The notes: a model not told the origin generated them from the letters alone. 64,000 bases of DNA from Hyphomicrobium sp. (GCA_013141015.1 JABFRT010000003.1:1-64000); one strand, 5' to 3'; positions 41,112 to 50,618 are shown, numbered from the stretch's first letter. Translations and numbers: made by a program.

Positions 41112-42227
41112 TCAATCTGCTCCGGCGCCGCGCAGCGGCTTGCGGCTGCCAGCCTTTGCTGTGTGTGGGGCGTTCTCATTCGACGATTGAATGGCACCTT
41201 CCGACTTCCAGCCGCGTGACATCCGCGCCCCGGCTGGCGGCACCTCCACGCGTACCACCGGCTCTGACAGCACCACCGCAAGCAACCGCGATATCAGCGC
41301 CAGGTGCGCGGGCGTTGCGCGGTCAAGGAATGCCGGATCCATCATTTCAATTTTCAGCATTGCAGTGACGCGGTTGCCGTCGGGCGTCAGGACCGGATGC
41401 GCTGCAAGGCCATGGCCGGCCAGCACCGCTTCGTCGCCGGTGTTGAGCATTGAGACCGTGCGGCGGTCGCCGACGACGGCGCGATATAGCGGATGTGCTG
41501 CTGCAATGCCGGTTGCCCACGGCGCGGTATCGCCCCACCCACTGCGGCTTGCCACATCGAGGCCGTTGGGCGTGACCGCGAAAACAGAGACTTGGGCGCC
41601 GGGCCACAGCATTCGGGTTATGGTCTCGAGCGCACCATCGACACTGATGCTGGGCTCAGCCATAGGCGCCAGCGCGTCAAGCACCGGCTTCACGGGGGCT
41701 GCAAGGCGCGTGGTCAACTGGCGCTCAAGACGCTGGCAGCGCGCTTCAAGATCGCTGGCGTAAGCCGCCAGATGTTGCGCTTCGCCCGTGCGCTGTATCA
41801 GAGCCTGGCGCACGCGCTGCTTTTCAGCGATCTGGCGCAAGCGGAATTGTCCGAGCACCAGCGCCACGCCGATCCAAAGGATCGGTAGCGCCCAGATGCG
41901 CAGCAAGTAAGTGAAAAAGTTTTCACCGACGGCCTGTTCCGCAACGCCGTTGAACACATAGATGGCGGTTGCGGCGGCGGCCGCCATCAGACCGGCGATC
42001 GTGCCGTATTGCAGTGAGAGCAACAGCACCGGTAGCCAGAACGGACTAGGTTCAAGCGATGAAAATCCAAGCGACGGAAAGGCCGCGTCGATGATGACGA
42101 TCATCGCCATCAGCACGCCAAGCTCGATCAGCGCGCCGGGTGGCGGGAGCACAGGTAAGCCGTCGGTGCCACTCCAGCGCTTGAGCTGGGTCCACGAGGT
42201 GATCCAGGTGGTCTTGAGATCGCTCAC
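41112..42227 (-). CDS. pelD: PelD-like membrane regulator, GAF domain only
   Basis: A 371-residue protein. Four membrane segments (about residues 25-120) open as in PelD (ALIELGVLMAMIVIIDAAFP, FWLPVLLLSLQYGTIAGLMA), followed by a short coiled coil (about 125-165) and a GAF domain (about 185-330). The protein then ends in a disordered, basic tail. In Pseudomonas PelD (455 residues) a degenerate GGDEF domain with the RxxD c-di-GMP site follows the GAF; here it is absent and I see no RxxD site in that context. The GTG start overlaps the stop of the 48-residue gene (GTGA). Its role in synthase assembly is likely kept, c-di-GMP sensing probably not. Confidence 0.82.
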   Translation of the reverse strand: MSDLKTTWITSWTQLKRWSGTDGLPVLPPPGALIELGVLMAMIVIIDAAFPSLGFSSLEPSPFWLPVLLLSLQYGTIAGLMAAAAATAIYVFNGVAEQAVGENFFTYLLRIWALPILWIGVALVLGQFRLRQIAEKQRVRQALIQRTGEAQHLAAYASDLEARCQRLERQLTTRLAAPVKPVLDALAPMAEPSISVDGALETITRMLWPGAQVSVFAVTPNGLDVASRSGWGDTAPWATGIAAAHPLYRAVVGDRRTVSMLNTGDEAVLAGHGLAAHPVLTPDGNRVTAMLKIEMMDPAFLDRATPAHLALISRLLAVVLSEPVVRVEVPPAGARMSRGWKSEGAIQSSNENAPHTAKAGSRKPLRGAGAD

Positions 42228-42370
42228 GCTGGCGGGTCCTTGATCGGGCTGGCTTGATAGTCCGGCGCAAACGTACCGTCAGACGAGCGCGGCGGCAACG
42301 CGGCACAGCACGTCAGCTTAGCACGGCAATCCGGCTGAACGGCAGCTGTGGCCTTTGTGGTGAACGTCAT
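42224..42370 (-). CDS. 48-residue gene embedded between pelB and pelD
   Basis: Reads MTFTTKATAAVQPDCRAKLT then CCAALPPRSSDG...YQASPIKDPPA. Its ATG overlaps the pelB stop (ATGA) and its stop overlaps the pelD start (GTGA), so it exactly fills the gap between the two genes and would be translated by coupling. Third codon positions are mostly G or C. It has three Cys (15, 21, 22), no membrane segment and a Pro-rich tail. It takes the place where pelC stands in the Pseudomonas order, but has no lipobox and is less than a third of PelC's length. I do not recognise it. Confidence 0.65.
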   Translation of the reverse strand: MTFTTKATAAVQPDCRAKLTCCAALPPRSSDGTFAPDYQASPIKDPPA

Positions 42371-43932
42371 GGCGCACCATCCCCTGCGGGTTCGCTTTTG
42401 CCGGCAGGCTGGCCAAGCGGTAGCTGTCCCTTTGGCGACGGCAAGCCGTTTGGCTGCTTGGCAAAGCGCCGTTTGGCACGCAGCGTCGATAACTTCTTGC
42501 TCCGCTGCAGCACGCGTGATGTCTTCTTCAATAATTTGGCACCGCCGCCCCGCGCGCCTGCACGAGCATCCCGGCCGCGGCCGTCAGCGTTCCCCGACAC
42601 ATACCCAGGAGGCGGCTTCGGCCCGACGAATAGCGCCTGCATGCGCCGTTGCGCGTCGGTCGTCATCGACGCGTGGAGTGACCTGCGCCACTGATCAAGT
42701 GGATCGACCAGCAGCACCGTGCGCGATCGCGACGCGAGTGGCCCGCGCCCAGGGCCAGCTTGCGGATCGAGCGGCGCCTGCGCACCAGTAAGCACGCCTG
42801 CCGCGGCAGCACCGGCTGGGGCCTGCGACGTGCCCGGCGGCGCGCCATCAGTCATCGCACCGCGCACCTCATCGGCCTCTGCTTTGGCCGCAACGCCGTC
42901 CAGAGCCGCCGCTAATGTGCGCAGCGTTTGCTCAGGCAATTGCGCTAAGCCAAACTGCCGGGCTCCTTTCAACGCGGTGCGGGCGTCACCTGCCGCCAGC
43001 GCCGCATCAACGAAGCGAACCGCCGTCTCAGGCTCAACACCTTGCGCCCGCTCAAGCCAGCCGCGCAAATACAGGATTGCCGCGCCGCTTTGTGTCTTCT
43101 CGATCAGGCGTTCGGCAACGGTCAGCGATATACTGTCTCCGGGCGAGCCTGAATCTTTGGCGACCTCGATTGCTGAATCTGGGAACTTGCTGCGCGCCAG
43201 CAAGTCTATCAAACCAATCGCCATTGCATCGTCCTTGGCCGAGCGGATCCAGCGCAGCGCCCGGCGCTCGGCATCTTTCGGCTGGTCCTGCTCGACCAGA
43301 AGCTGGAGCAATTGATAGCGCTCGCGCGTTGTCTTCAGGCGCTTCAAGTCATCAATGGATTTGAGCAGCGCCGCCGCTTGGATTTTGTCGCCATCGGCTG
43401 CCACGAGTTCGGCGAGCCGCGACAGATCCTCGGGTCGCCGGTAGCCCTTCTGGCGGCAGCGCTGCAACGCCTGCTGTTCGGCGGCCGCATCGCCCTTGAA
43501 GCGCAGACGGCCGATCAACTCGCGGCAAGTGCTTTCCGAATAGCGCAGGTCAATAATATCGTGCAGCGTTGCGATATACGCGCCGTCTTTCTGGCTGTTT
43601 TTGTAAAATTGAGCCAAGCGCCGTTTGAGTGCAGCGTCGCGCGGGCGCTCCTTGACCATGTCTTCAAGGATGGCCTGAGCTTTGCCGACGTTGCCCTCGT
43701 TTTCATAAAGCGCCAGGATCTGGTGGAGCGTGCGATAGCGCCGGTCGCCGCCGTTGACCTGCTGTTCGAGTATGGCCAGCGCCTCAGCTGAGTGGCCGTC
43801 GCGCTCAAGCATGGCGACGCGTTCATTCTCGCCGGGCAACAGCACCCATCCGCCGATGATGGCACCTGCAAACACGATGGCCATGATCAACCGGTCAGGG
43901 CGGATAGCCGGAAGCAGCGCTCTAGCGTTCAT
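42367..43932 (-). CDS. pelB: PelB-like TPR protein without the outer-membrane barrel
   Basis: A 521-residue protein with one N-terminal membrane segment (about residues 16-33, LIMAIVFAGAIIGGWVLL) and TPR-like helical repeats (about 40-360): RYRTLHQILALYENEGNVGKA, AALKRRLAQFYKNSQKDGAY and similar. The last 150 residues are Ala/Pro/Gly then Lys/Arg-rich (KTSRVLQRSKKLSTLRAKRR). PelB of Pseudomonas is about 1190 residues with TPRs and a C-terminal porin; nothing barrel-like is present here. The ATG at 43932 lies within the end of pelA (11-base overlap). It could still guide the polymer through the periplasm and hold PelA, with an unlinked porin elsewhere. Confidence 0.7.
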   Translation of the reverse strand: MNARALLPAIRPDRLIMAIVFAGAIIGGWVLLPGENERVAMLERDGHSAEALAILEQQVNGGDRRYRTLHQILALYENEGNVGKAQAILEDMVKERPRDAALKRRLAQFYKNSQKDGAYIATLHDIIDLRYSESTCRELIGRLRFKGDAAAEQQALQRCRQKGYRRPEDLSRLAELVAADGDKIQAAALLKSIDDLKRLKTTRERYQLLQLLVEQDQPKDAERRALRWIRSAKDDAMAIGLIDLLARSKFPDSAIEVAKDSGSPGDSISLTVAERLIEKTQSGAAILYLRGWLERAQGVEPETAVRFVDAALAAGDARTALKGARQFGLAQLPEQTLRTLAAALDGVAAKAEADEVRGAMTDGAPPGTSQAPAGAAAAGVLTGAQAPLDPQAGPGRGPLASRSRTVLLVDPLDQWRRSLHASMTTDAQRRMQALFVGPKPPPGYVSGNADGRGRDARAGARGGGAKLLKKTSRVLQRSKKLSTLRAKRRFAKQPNGLPSPKGQLPLGQPAGKSEPAGDGAP

Positions 43933-46225
43933 GGCACGCAAACCTCAGCTGCACAGGATCGAGCGCGTCCACCTCCGGCCGGACCTGCAGATATCCCGAA
44001 GCATCGGCAGTCGCAATCACCGTTGAAAGAACCGCGCCGTTGCGGCTGGTTTGCACCTCGTAGGCTTGGCCGGGCGCTGCCAGCCAGTGCATGTCGCCGG
44101 CTCCATAGCCTTGCGCATCGACCGTGAAGCCGCACGCCTCACGCCGCAATCCCTTCACCTGCCAGCGGCTGTTGATCAGGCGCGCGGAGCCCTTGTCAAA
44201 TTGGGGTGTATTGCCGCCGCGCGGATGGATAGCGATCACGGCCGGTTCGACGGCGCTATCCAATGCGATATAAAGTGCACCCGCATGGCGCGTCGCACCC
44301 AGCACGCCGGTGCTCTTGGCATCATCGAGATCGATGGCGTCGGCATCGTCAAGCCGCACCGTCTGCAATGCGCCGCGCCGCGCCACCATCCAGCTCGACG
44401 CATCGACCTGCTGCAATTCGGCCGCGAAAAAATCATCGGCGATTGCCGCGTATTCCGACGCCTTGACCGGGATGACTTGCGAATTGCGCGCTTCATCGAC
44501 GAAGGTTTTGACCGCTTTAAGCGCACCCGGCTTCTCACCCGAGTACATGTGATAGTACAGATTGAATGGCTTCAAGCGGCGCGGTAACTCGGTATTCTTT
44601 AAGGTGTCGGCCAACATCAATTGGCCGTAGTAAGGCCCATGCCAATTGTTGGTGTAGGTATTCTCGTTACTGTTGGCGGCGTAGATCTGGCGTTGTGATC
44701 CAGCCGTGCGGGCAATCGGCGGCACATAGAACACCGATGGATATTCCGCATCCAGCCGCGTGTCGCCGCCATTCATGTTGCGCACGCCTGCGTCCCGCGT
44801 CGCCTTGATCACGGCTTCGAAGGGTTCGGTGTCACCGCTCCACAAATATATTGCGGCCTTCTTGCCGGCAGGCGCGAGTTCCTCGGAGATTTCAAGCGCG
44901 CGTTTTACCTCGGTTTCAACCGTGAACGGTTCCTTCAAGTACCCGCGCGGCAACTCGTGTCCGCCCGCAACGTAGCGGCCTTGGCCATCGCCCGCGCCGC
45001 TCTTGCCGGCAACGCGGTAGAGGAATTGGCGCACCCGGTCCATCACCGTCAACGCTGGATGTTTTGCGCTCTCAACCCGTTCGAGTTCTGCTGCGCGGTC
45101 ATACTTTTCATAAAAGCCCCAGGCGAAGGGATGCGAGTATGTATGGCTCGCAATTTCGACCTGCGGCAGAGCGAAGATCTTGGCCGCACTTTTGCGGGCC
45201 GCCTCCGTGCCGCCAAGTTCTGTAATGGCATCGCCGGCAATCAATCCGACGGACACCGGCAGATCAGGATACGGCTCGATCACTTCCTTGGCGATCACGT
45301 CTGCGGCTGGCGTTTGCGCTTCGCGATAGCCTTCAATTTCTGAGATGTTATTCCAGCCGTCGCCGTCGATGTGGCTGAAGTACATGCGCCGGCCCGCGAG
45401 CGTGGTCACGTCGGGCACTGGGAAACGCTCGTCGCCGAAGGCCTGCTTGAAAAACGCGAATGGGTTCAGCACCCAGCGCGCCTTATCAACCGCGGCATCG
45501 TAGAAAATCGTGAACGCGTCCGCCGCGTAGCCGCCTGCCGGGCTGGTCGCAACCAGCACAGAGGTGACCTTGCCTTCGCCTTCTTCGACGATGGCCGCCA
45601 GATGCACTTTGGCCGCCGGTCCACTGGCTTGGACGACACGGAATTCCGGCAGCGCTTTATCGATCGGCCGCTCAAAGCCGATCATCGCCGGGTTGTTGAT
45701 GCTGATCTTGGCATTGTGGGTCACGGCGACGAACTGATCGCTCGGCGCCAAACCGAGCCGGGCCAGAATGCGGGCAACGAACGGCTCCGACCCGGGCGGC
45801 TCTGGTGGCGCAATTTCGCCAAGGCATGCATAGCGCAAGCCCGCAGCGGTTGCCGCATCAAGCCACGCCAAAACCTTGCGCGGCTCGGCCAGCGGCTCGA
45901 TGAACCATGTGACAATGCCGCGATAGCGCGCAACGTCCGGCTCTGGCGGCAGCGGACCGTTCACGTCAGCGTAGGTCACTTTATAGCCGAGCCAGTTGAG
46001 CGGCATCTCCGCCAAACGGTGAATTCGCGTCGCGCTCGATTGCGCCTCATGGCGGCTGTCGTACAGCGCCAGGATTTCCCGCTTGACGGGGCGGGTTGCG
46101 AACTCGACGTCTATGGCGTGCGCCGGTTGTCCCGCCGCCAACAGCACCAGCAGTTGGACAACGAAGCGGCCAATGAACGCCAACACCTGTCGAATCCGGC
46201 GGATCGTAACGTCTCCCTTGTGCAT
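43922..46225 (-). CDS. pelA: PelA-like deacetylase lacking the N-terminal hydrolase domain
   Basis: A 767-residue exported protein (signal about 1-37, ending AHAID). Residues about 45-275 form a Rossmann/reductase-like domain. The CE4-like deacetylase follows, with metal motif FSHIDGDGWNN (H285, D287, D289) and HTYSH (H361, H365), as in PelA. The C-terminal third has the PelA features FYVPPI and YYHMYSGEKPGALKAV and a terminal beta domain. Pseudomonas PelA (948 residues) carries a GH166 hydrolase of about 250 residues before these parts; here it is missing. It would partly de-N-acetylate Pel in the periplasm. It is the first gene of the operon, whose promoter lies in 46226-46586. Confidence 0.85.
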   Translation of the reverse strand: MHKGDVTIRRIRQVLAFIGRFVVQLLVLLAAGQPAHAIDVEFATRPVKREILALYDSRHEAQSSATRIHRLAEMPLNWLGYKVTYADVNGPLPPEPDVARYRGIVTWFIEPLAEPRKVLAWLDAATAAGLRYACLGEIAPPEPPGSEPFVARILARLGLAPSDQFVAVTHNAKISINNPAMIGFERPIDKALPEFRVVQASGPAAKVHLAAIVEEGEGKVTSVLVATSPAGGYAADAFTIFYDAAVDKARWVLNPFAFFKQAFGDERFPVPDVTTLAGRRMYFSHIDGDGWNNISEIEGYREAQTPAADVIAKEVIEPYPDLPVSVGLIAGDAITELGGTEAARKSAAKIFALPQVEIASHTYSHPFAWGFYEKYDRAAELERVESAKHPALTVMDRVRQFLYRVAGKSGAGDGQGRYVAGGHELPRGYLKEPFTVETEVKRALEISEELAPAGKKAAIYLWSGDTEPFEAVIKATRDAGVRNMNGGDTRLDAEYPSVFYVPPIARTAGSQRQIYAANSNENTYTNNWHGPYYGQLMLADTLKNTELPRRLKPFNLYYHMYSGEKPGALKAVKTFVDEARNSQVIPVKASEYAAIADDFFAAELQQVDASSWMVARRGALQTVRLDDADAIDLDDAKSTGVLGATRHAGALYIALDSAVEPAVIAIHPRGGNTPQFDKGSARLINSRWQVKGLRREACGFTVDAQGYGAGDMHWLAAPGQAYEVQTSRNGAVLSTVIATADASGYLQVRPEVDALDPVQLRFACHER

Positions 46226-46586
46226 CCCGTGGCGTGTGTCCCGCTGTGGCCGTTAACTCGTGCCGGTTTCACCGTACCGGATTGAACGCGTAATTCGCTT
46301 GGGGTTCAATCCAACAGGCGCGCCAAGACCGTGTTGCGTGCAAAACTATGCGGGGCCATTTCCCGGCGCCTCGCATGCCTATAGCCCGGCGACGCAACAC
46401 ATTGAGCTTTTATGCTCAATTTGCCTCCGTGGCAAAGCCGCGTCCACGCCACCGCCTGCCGCCCGATTGCAACAGATATTGTTCACCAAGGCCGCAAATT
46501 GGCCGTCCGTCTTTGCTTGATCGCAAGGCGTTGCTGCCCATATGATCGGATCGAAAGTGGCCGGCTTCCCAAAAGGCGCAAACAGA
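46226..46586. other. Divergent promoter region of the pel operon and bpt
   Basis: No gene. Two inverted repeats of similar sequence are present: ATTGAAC...GTTCAAT at 46281-46310 and ATTGAGC...GCTCAAT at 46401-46420. They are candidate operator sites for either promoter. Confidence 0.45.
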
Positions 46587-47351
46587 ATGACGGAACAACA
46601 GAAGCGGTTTCCAGAATTCTACGTCACTGCGCCGCAGCCCTGCCCCTATTTGCCGGGGCGGCTGGAGCGCAAGTTGTTCACGCATCTCTCGCACGATAAG
46701 CCGCCCGAGCTGATCGACCGCCTGCTGACCACCGGCTTCCGCCGCTCGCAGAATATCGCCTACGTTCCCTATTGCGAGGGCTGCCAGGCCTGCGTCTCGG
46801 TGCGCGTGCTCGCCGATGAATTTGTACCCGACCGTTCGATGAAGCGCGTGATGGCCAAGAATAGCCGGCTGGTGGCGCGCCGCATGCCGCCCACGCCGAC
46901 GGACGAGCACTTCCGCCTGTTCCGGGCCTACATCGACGCCCGACACGGCGACGGCGGCATGGCCGACATGAGCGCGCTCGATTACCGGATGATGGTCGAG
47001 GATACCGTCATCGAGACGTTCATCACCGAATACCGCGAGAAGCCGGATGGCGCGACGGCGCTGGAGTTTGAGGCCTGGCCGCTTAAAGCGGTGGCGCTGT
47101 GCGACCGCCTGTCGGACGGCATTTCGATGGTCTACAGCTTCTACGATCCAAGCGACGCCAGTTTAAGCCTCGGCACGTTTATGATCGTCGAGCATATCGC
47201 GTTTGCCCGCCGCATTGCGCTGCCCCATCTCTACCTCGGCTATTGGATCGATGGTTCGCGCAAGATGGCTTACAAGACGCGCTTTACTCCGCAAGAGCGC
47301 CTCGGACCCGACCGCTGGGAACGCGCGTTCGATGAGGAACCGCGGAAATAG
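46587..47351 (+). CDS. bpt: Aspartate/glutamate leucyltransferase (Bpt)
   Basis: A 254-residue leucyl-tRNA-protein transferase of the Bpt/Ate1-like family, which adds Leu to N-terminal Asp or Glu and so marks proteins for ClpS/ClpAP. Seen: RFPEFYVTAPQPCPYLPGRLERKLFTHL, the Cys motif YVPYCEGCQACVSVRV, VYSFYDPSDASLSLGTFMIVEH and YLGYWIDGSRKMAYKTRFTPQE. The ATG at 46587 follows AAAAGGCG. Length fits the family (about 250). It is a monocistronic gene here. Confidence 0.96.
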   Translation: MTEQQKRFPEFYVTAPQPCPYLPGRLERKLFTHLSHDKPPELIDRLLTTGFRRSQNIAYVPYCEGCQACVSVRVLADEFVPDRSMKRVMAKNSRLVARRMPPTPTDEHFRLFRAYIDARHGDGGMADMSALDYRMMVEDTVIETFITEYREKPDGATALEFEAWPLKAVALCDRLSDGISMVYSFYDPSDASLSLGTFMIVEHIAFARRIALPHLYLGYWIDGSRKMAYKTRFTPQERLGPDRWERAFDEEPRK

Positions 47352-47467
47352 CGGCGGCGCCGCACACCCAAATTGCACGAGTGTACCTCAGGCCTAAGGG
47401 GCGGGGATAACTTTGGCGCGCGTTTGCGACATTAGGTTTTTGGGTCTGCGCGTGCGCTTGAGCCAAC

Positions 47468-47929
47468 CTACTTCCACAATTCCGTTTCGATTTTTTCGAA
47501 CATGTAGGCCCAGCGCTTGGTCTGGGTATCGACCAGCACCTTCATGCGGGCGCGGAGTTCCAGCAGCAACGCGCAATCGGGCGTTTTCGCCGCCGCGCCT
47601 TCCTGGCCCATCGAGGCAATGGCCGACAGCAGCTCCTCTGTCGAGGTGTCGAAGGCCTCGATCTTTTCGTCTTTCACGAACGGCGCGGCTTCGCTGATGA
47701 ACTGTTCGTGCGTCCACTTGCGCTTGTCTTTGAGCGTCCGCAGCTTTTCCTGGAATAGCGGCTTGTTCTTGGTGTTGAGATCGCGCAACGACCCGGCCGC
47801 CTGTTCGACAACGGCTTCAAAATCGGCTTTCGCGCATTGAGCGGTCTCAGCCAGCGCAGCCGGGCTTAGACCCGCCGCGAGAGCCGCGGCGAAGGCAAGG
47901 CGCGCCAGAGCTGAGAACCATTTCCCCAT
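47468..47929 (-). CDS. Exported protein downstream of parC (hypothetical)
   Basis: A 153-residue protein starting MGKWFSALARLAFAAALAAG, a Sec signal ending ALAE. The ATG at 47929 has AGGA seven bases upstream. The mature part is helical with two Cys (AQCAKADFEAVVE near the start and TPDCALLLELRARM) and contains RTLKDKRKWTHEQFISEAAPF. A protein of this type is commonly found beside parC in Hyphomicrobiales, but its function is unknown to me. It lies 69 bp after parC on the same strand. Confidence 0.75.
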   Translation of the reverse strand: MGKWFSALARLAFAAALAAGLSPAALAETAQCAKADFEAVVEQAAGSLRDLNTKNKPLFQEKLRTLKDKRKWTHEQFISEAAPFVKDEKIEAFDTSTEELLSAIASMGQEGAAAKTPDCALLLELRARMKVLVDTQTKRWAYMFEKIETELWK

Positions 47930-47998
47930 GGCCAAGTCCTAGCCGCCGCTCCGGCGAACCACAAGAGCCAACCACAAGCCCAGAGCGGCGTTTACCCG

Positions 47999-50263
47999 TC
48001 AAAATCGTTGGCCAAACGAGTTGGAGCGCGGGAATCCCTTGGGCGCCATGCGGCCGGCCTGGGCGCGCTCGCCCACCCACTCTTTCAGTTCGGACCAGGA
48101 CAGCGTGAATTCGCGGCCCGCGCTATCGACCCAGGTCAGCCCCTCGGATTTCTTAAAGCAGCGGGCGTCCGACAACGCGCCGTCCTTGAAGCGCTGCAGG
48201 ATCACGCCCTTGCCGCGCGTCATCTCATTGACTTCGTCGAGCTTGAACACCAGCATCTTGCGGTTCTCGCCCATGGTCGCAATGTGGTCGCCTTCGACCG
48301 GAACGCAGACGCGGGCTTCTTCAGGCTCTGAGACATTCAAGATCTGCTTGCCCTTGCGGGTCGAGGCAATCACTTCCTCTTCCGGCACGATGAAGCCGTA
48401 GCCGCCGGTCGACGCGACCAGCAGCTTGCGCGCCGGGTCGTGGACGAAGATCTCGGCGATGTCGTGGTTCTCTTCGAGATCGAACATCAGGCGCACCGGT
48501 TCGCCGTGGCCGCGCCCGCCCGGCAACTGGCCGGCTTCGAGCGTGAAGAAACGGCCGTTGGTGGCAAACAGCACCAACTTGTCGGTGGTGTAGGCGGTGA
48601 ACGCGCGCTTCAAGCCGTCGCCCTGCTTGAACTCGATCTTCGAGACGTCGTCCTGGTGTCCCTTCAACGCGCGGATCCAGCCCTTGTCGGACAGCAGCAC
48701 GGTGACCGGTTCTTTTTCGACCAGCACGGCATCGAGATCGGCGTCGATCTCAGGCGCGTCGGCAAATTGCGTGCGGCGGCGGCCGAGTTCGGTTTTCTTC
48801 GAATACTTCTCGCGCGTGGCTTTGACTTCGTCGGTAATCCGCTCCCACTGCAGATCTTCCGATTTGATCAGCTGCTTCAACTGGCGCAGCTCCTTCGACA
48901 GCTTGTCGTGTTCGGCTTTGATCTCGACTTCTTCAAGCCGCGACAAAGACCGCAAACGGAGGTTGAGGATGGCTTCGGCCTGCACATCCGTCAGTTTGAA
49001 CTTGGCGATCAGCCGGGCTTTGGGATCATCCTCAAAGCGCACAATGCGGATGACTTCATCGATATTCAGATAGGCGATCAAATAGCCGTCGAGCACTTCG
49101 AGGCGGTGTTCGATCTTTTTCAAGCGGAACTGCGAGCGGCGCACCAGCACTTCAACGCGGTGCTCAAGCCATTGCGACAGCACTTCGCGCAAGCTCAGCA
49201 CGTTCGGAATCTGCCCCGCCGACAGCACGTTCATGTTCATGCCGAAGCGGACTTCAAGCTCGGTCGCGCGGAACATGCTTTCCATCAGCAGCATCGGATC
49301 GATGACCCGCGTTTTCGGCTCAAGGATCAAGCGGATTTCTTCGGCGCTCTCGTCGCGCACATCACCGAGCAGCGGCAGCTTCTTGTCGCTCATCAGCTCG
49401 GCGATTTTCTCGACCAGCTTGGCCTTCTGCACGCCGTACGGCACTTCGGTGATCACGATCTGATAACCGCCGCGCGCAGTTTCTTCCTTGGCCCACTTGG
49501 CGCGCAGACGGAATCCGCCGCGGCCGGTTTTGTAGGCCTCTAGAATTGCCTCGCGCGGTTCGACGATCACACCGCCGGTCGGGAAGTCGGGGCCTGGCAC
49601 CAGTTCGACGAGCTTTTCAACCGTCGCGTTCGGGTGCTTGATCAGATGCAGCAGCGCCGCGCAAAGCTCGTCGACGTTATGCGGCGGAATGTTGGTCGCC
49701 ATGCCGACCGCGATGCCGGACGAGCCGTTGGCCAGCAGGTTCGGGAAGGCTGCCGGCAGCACCACCGGCTCCATCACGCGGCCGTCGTAGTTCGGGCGGA
49801 AGTCGACAGTGTCCTCGTCGAGCCCGTCGAGAATGGCGGACGCGACGTCGGTCATGCGCGCTTCGGTGTAGCGCGCGGCGGCCGGATTATCGCCGTCGAT
49901 GTTGCCGAAGTTGCCCTGGCCATCGACGAGGGGATAGCGGACTGCGAAATCCTGGGCCAATCGTGCGAGCGCGTCATAGATCGCCTGATCGCCGTGCGGA
50001 TGCAGGTTACCCATCACGTCGCCGACGATCTTGGCGCACTTCAGGTAGCCGCCAGCCGGATCAAGACGCAGTTCGCGCATCGCATAGAGGATGCGGCGGT
50101 GTACGGGCTTCAGGCCGTCACGCACGTCGGGCAGCGCGCGGTGCATAATGGTCGAGAGCGCATAGGCGAGATAACGCTCTTCGAGCGCGGTGCGCAGCTC
50201 AACACTTTCGGGCGGTGTGCCGCCGGAGCCCGGCAGACCTGGTAGAATCGGTTTGTTGTTCAT
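47999..50263 (-). CDS. parC: DNA topoisomerase IV subunit A
   Basis: A 754-residue type IIA topoisomerase subunit that decatenates sister chromosomes with ParE. It has [21 protein letters not shown], the tower/winged-helix segment [17 protein letters not shown], the catalytic Tyr in [12 protein letters not shown], and [17 protein letters not shown]. The C-terminal beta-pinwheel is short, as expected of ParC rather than GyrA (no GyrA-box QRRGGKG run seen). Positions equivalent to quinolone-resistance sites (HPHGD.AIYDAL) have normal residues; the loop here is [13 protein letters not shown]. Confidence 0.97.
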   Translation of the reverse strand: MNNKPILPGLPGSGGTPPESVELRTALEERYLAYALSTIMHRALPDVRDGLKPVHRRILYAMRELRLDPAGGYLKCAKIVGDVMGNLHPHGDQAIYDALARLAQDFAVRYPLVDGQGNFGNIDGDNPAAARYTEARMTDVASAILDGLDEDTVDFRPNYDGRVMEPVVLPAAFPNLLANGSSGIAVGMATNIPPHNVDELCAALLHLIKHPNATVEKLVELVPGPDFPTGGVIVEPREAILEAYKTGRGGFRLRAKWAKEETARGGYQIVITEVPYGVQKAKLVEKIAELMSDKKLPLLGDVRDESAEEIRLILEPKTRVIDPMLLMESMFRATELEVRFGMNMNVLSAGQIPNVLSLREVLSQWLEHRVEVLVRRSQFRLKKIEHRLEVLDGYLIAYLNIDEVIRIVRFEDDPKARLIAKFKLTDVQAEAILNLRLRSLSRLEEVEIKAEHDKLSKELRQLKQLIKSEDLQWERITDEVKATREKYSKKTELGRRRTQFADAPEIDADLDAVLVEKEPVTVLLSDKGWIRALKGHQDDVSKIEFKQGDGLKRAFTAYTTDKLVLFATNGRFFTLEAGQLPGGRGHGEPVRLMFDLEENHDIAEIFVHDPARKLLVASTGGYGFIVPEEEVIASTRKGKQILNVSEPEEARVCVPVEGDHIATMGENRKMLVFKLDEVNEMTRGKGVILQRFKDGALSDARCFKKSEGLTWVDSAGREFTLSWSELKEWVGERAQAGRMAPKGFPRSNSFGQRF

Positions 50264-50471
50264 GGGTTCCGGTTAGCGCCTCGCGCGGCATCGCTCAAGC
50301 CTTGAGTTGCTGCACCAAGCCGTCGTCCCCAATGTTTTGGCTGGCAACCCGGCACTTGGCCGCATTTTTCATGGCGCTTGGCGACTCTCCTTCGTCGAGC
50401 CGGCCGCCAAGCGCGGATGTGTGGATTCTTTCGTCGTTCCAGTTTTTGCGCTTGGCGACACTCTTTGCTTT

Positions 50472-50516
50472 GCGCCGTCCGGCCCGCCCAGGGGCGAGCC
50501 GGCCGGAAGGCGCGCA
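50472..50516. repeat. Palindromic element, copy 2
   Basis: GCGCCGTCCGGC paired with GCCGGAAGGCGC (one mismatch). The right arm and flank (GGCCGGAAGGCGCGCA) are identical to 2424-2467, and both copies are preceded by CTTTG or TTTG. Confidence 0.6.
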
Positions 50517-50618
50517 CAGACAGCTCCACTGCCACCTTGCTTCGCGCCATCGGCGCGCGCGAAAGGCGGCCAGCTCCCGGAACGGGAGTCGCCTTGAGCC
50601 AAGTAAAACGCAAAGAGA

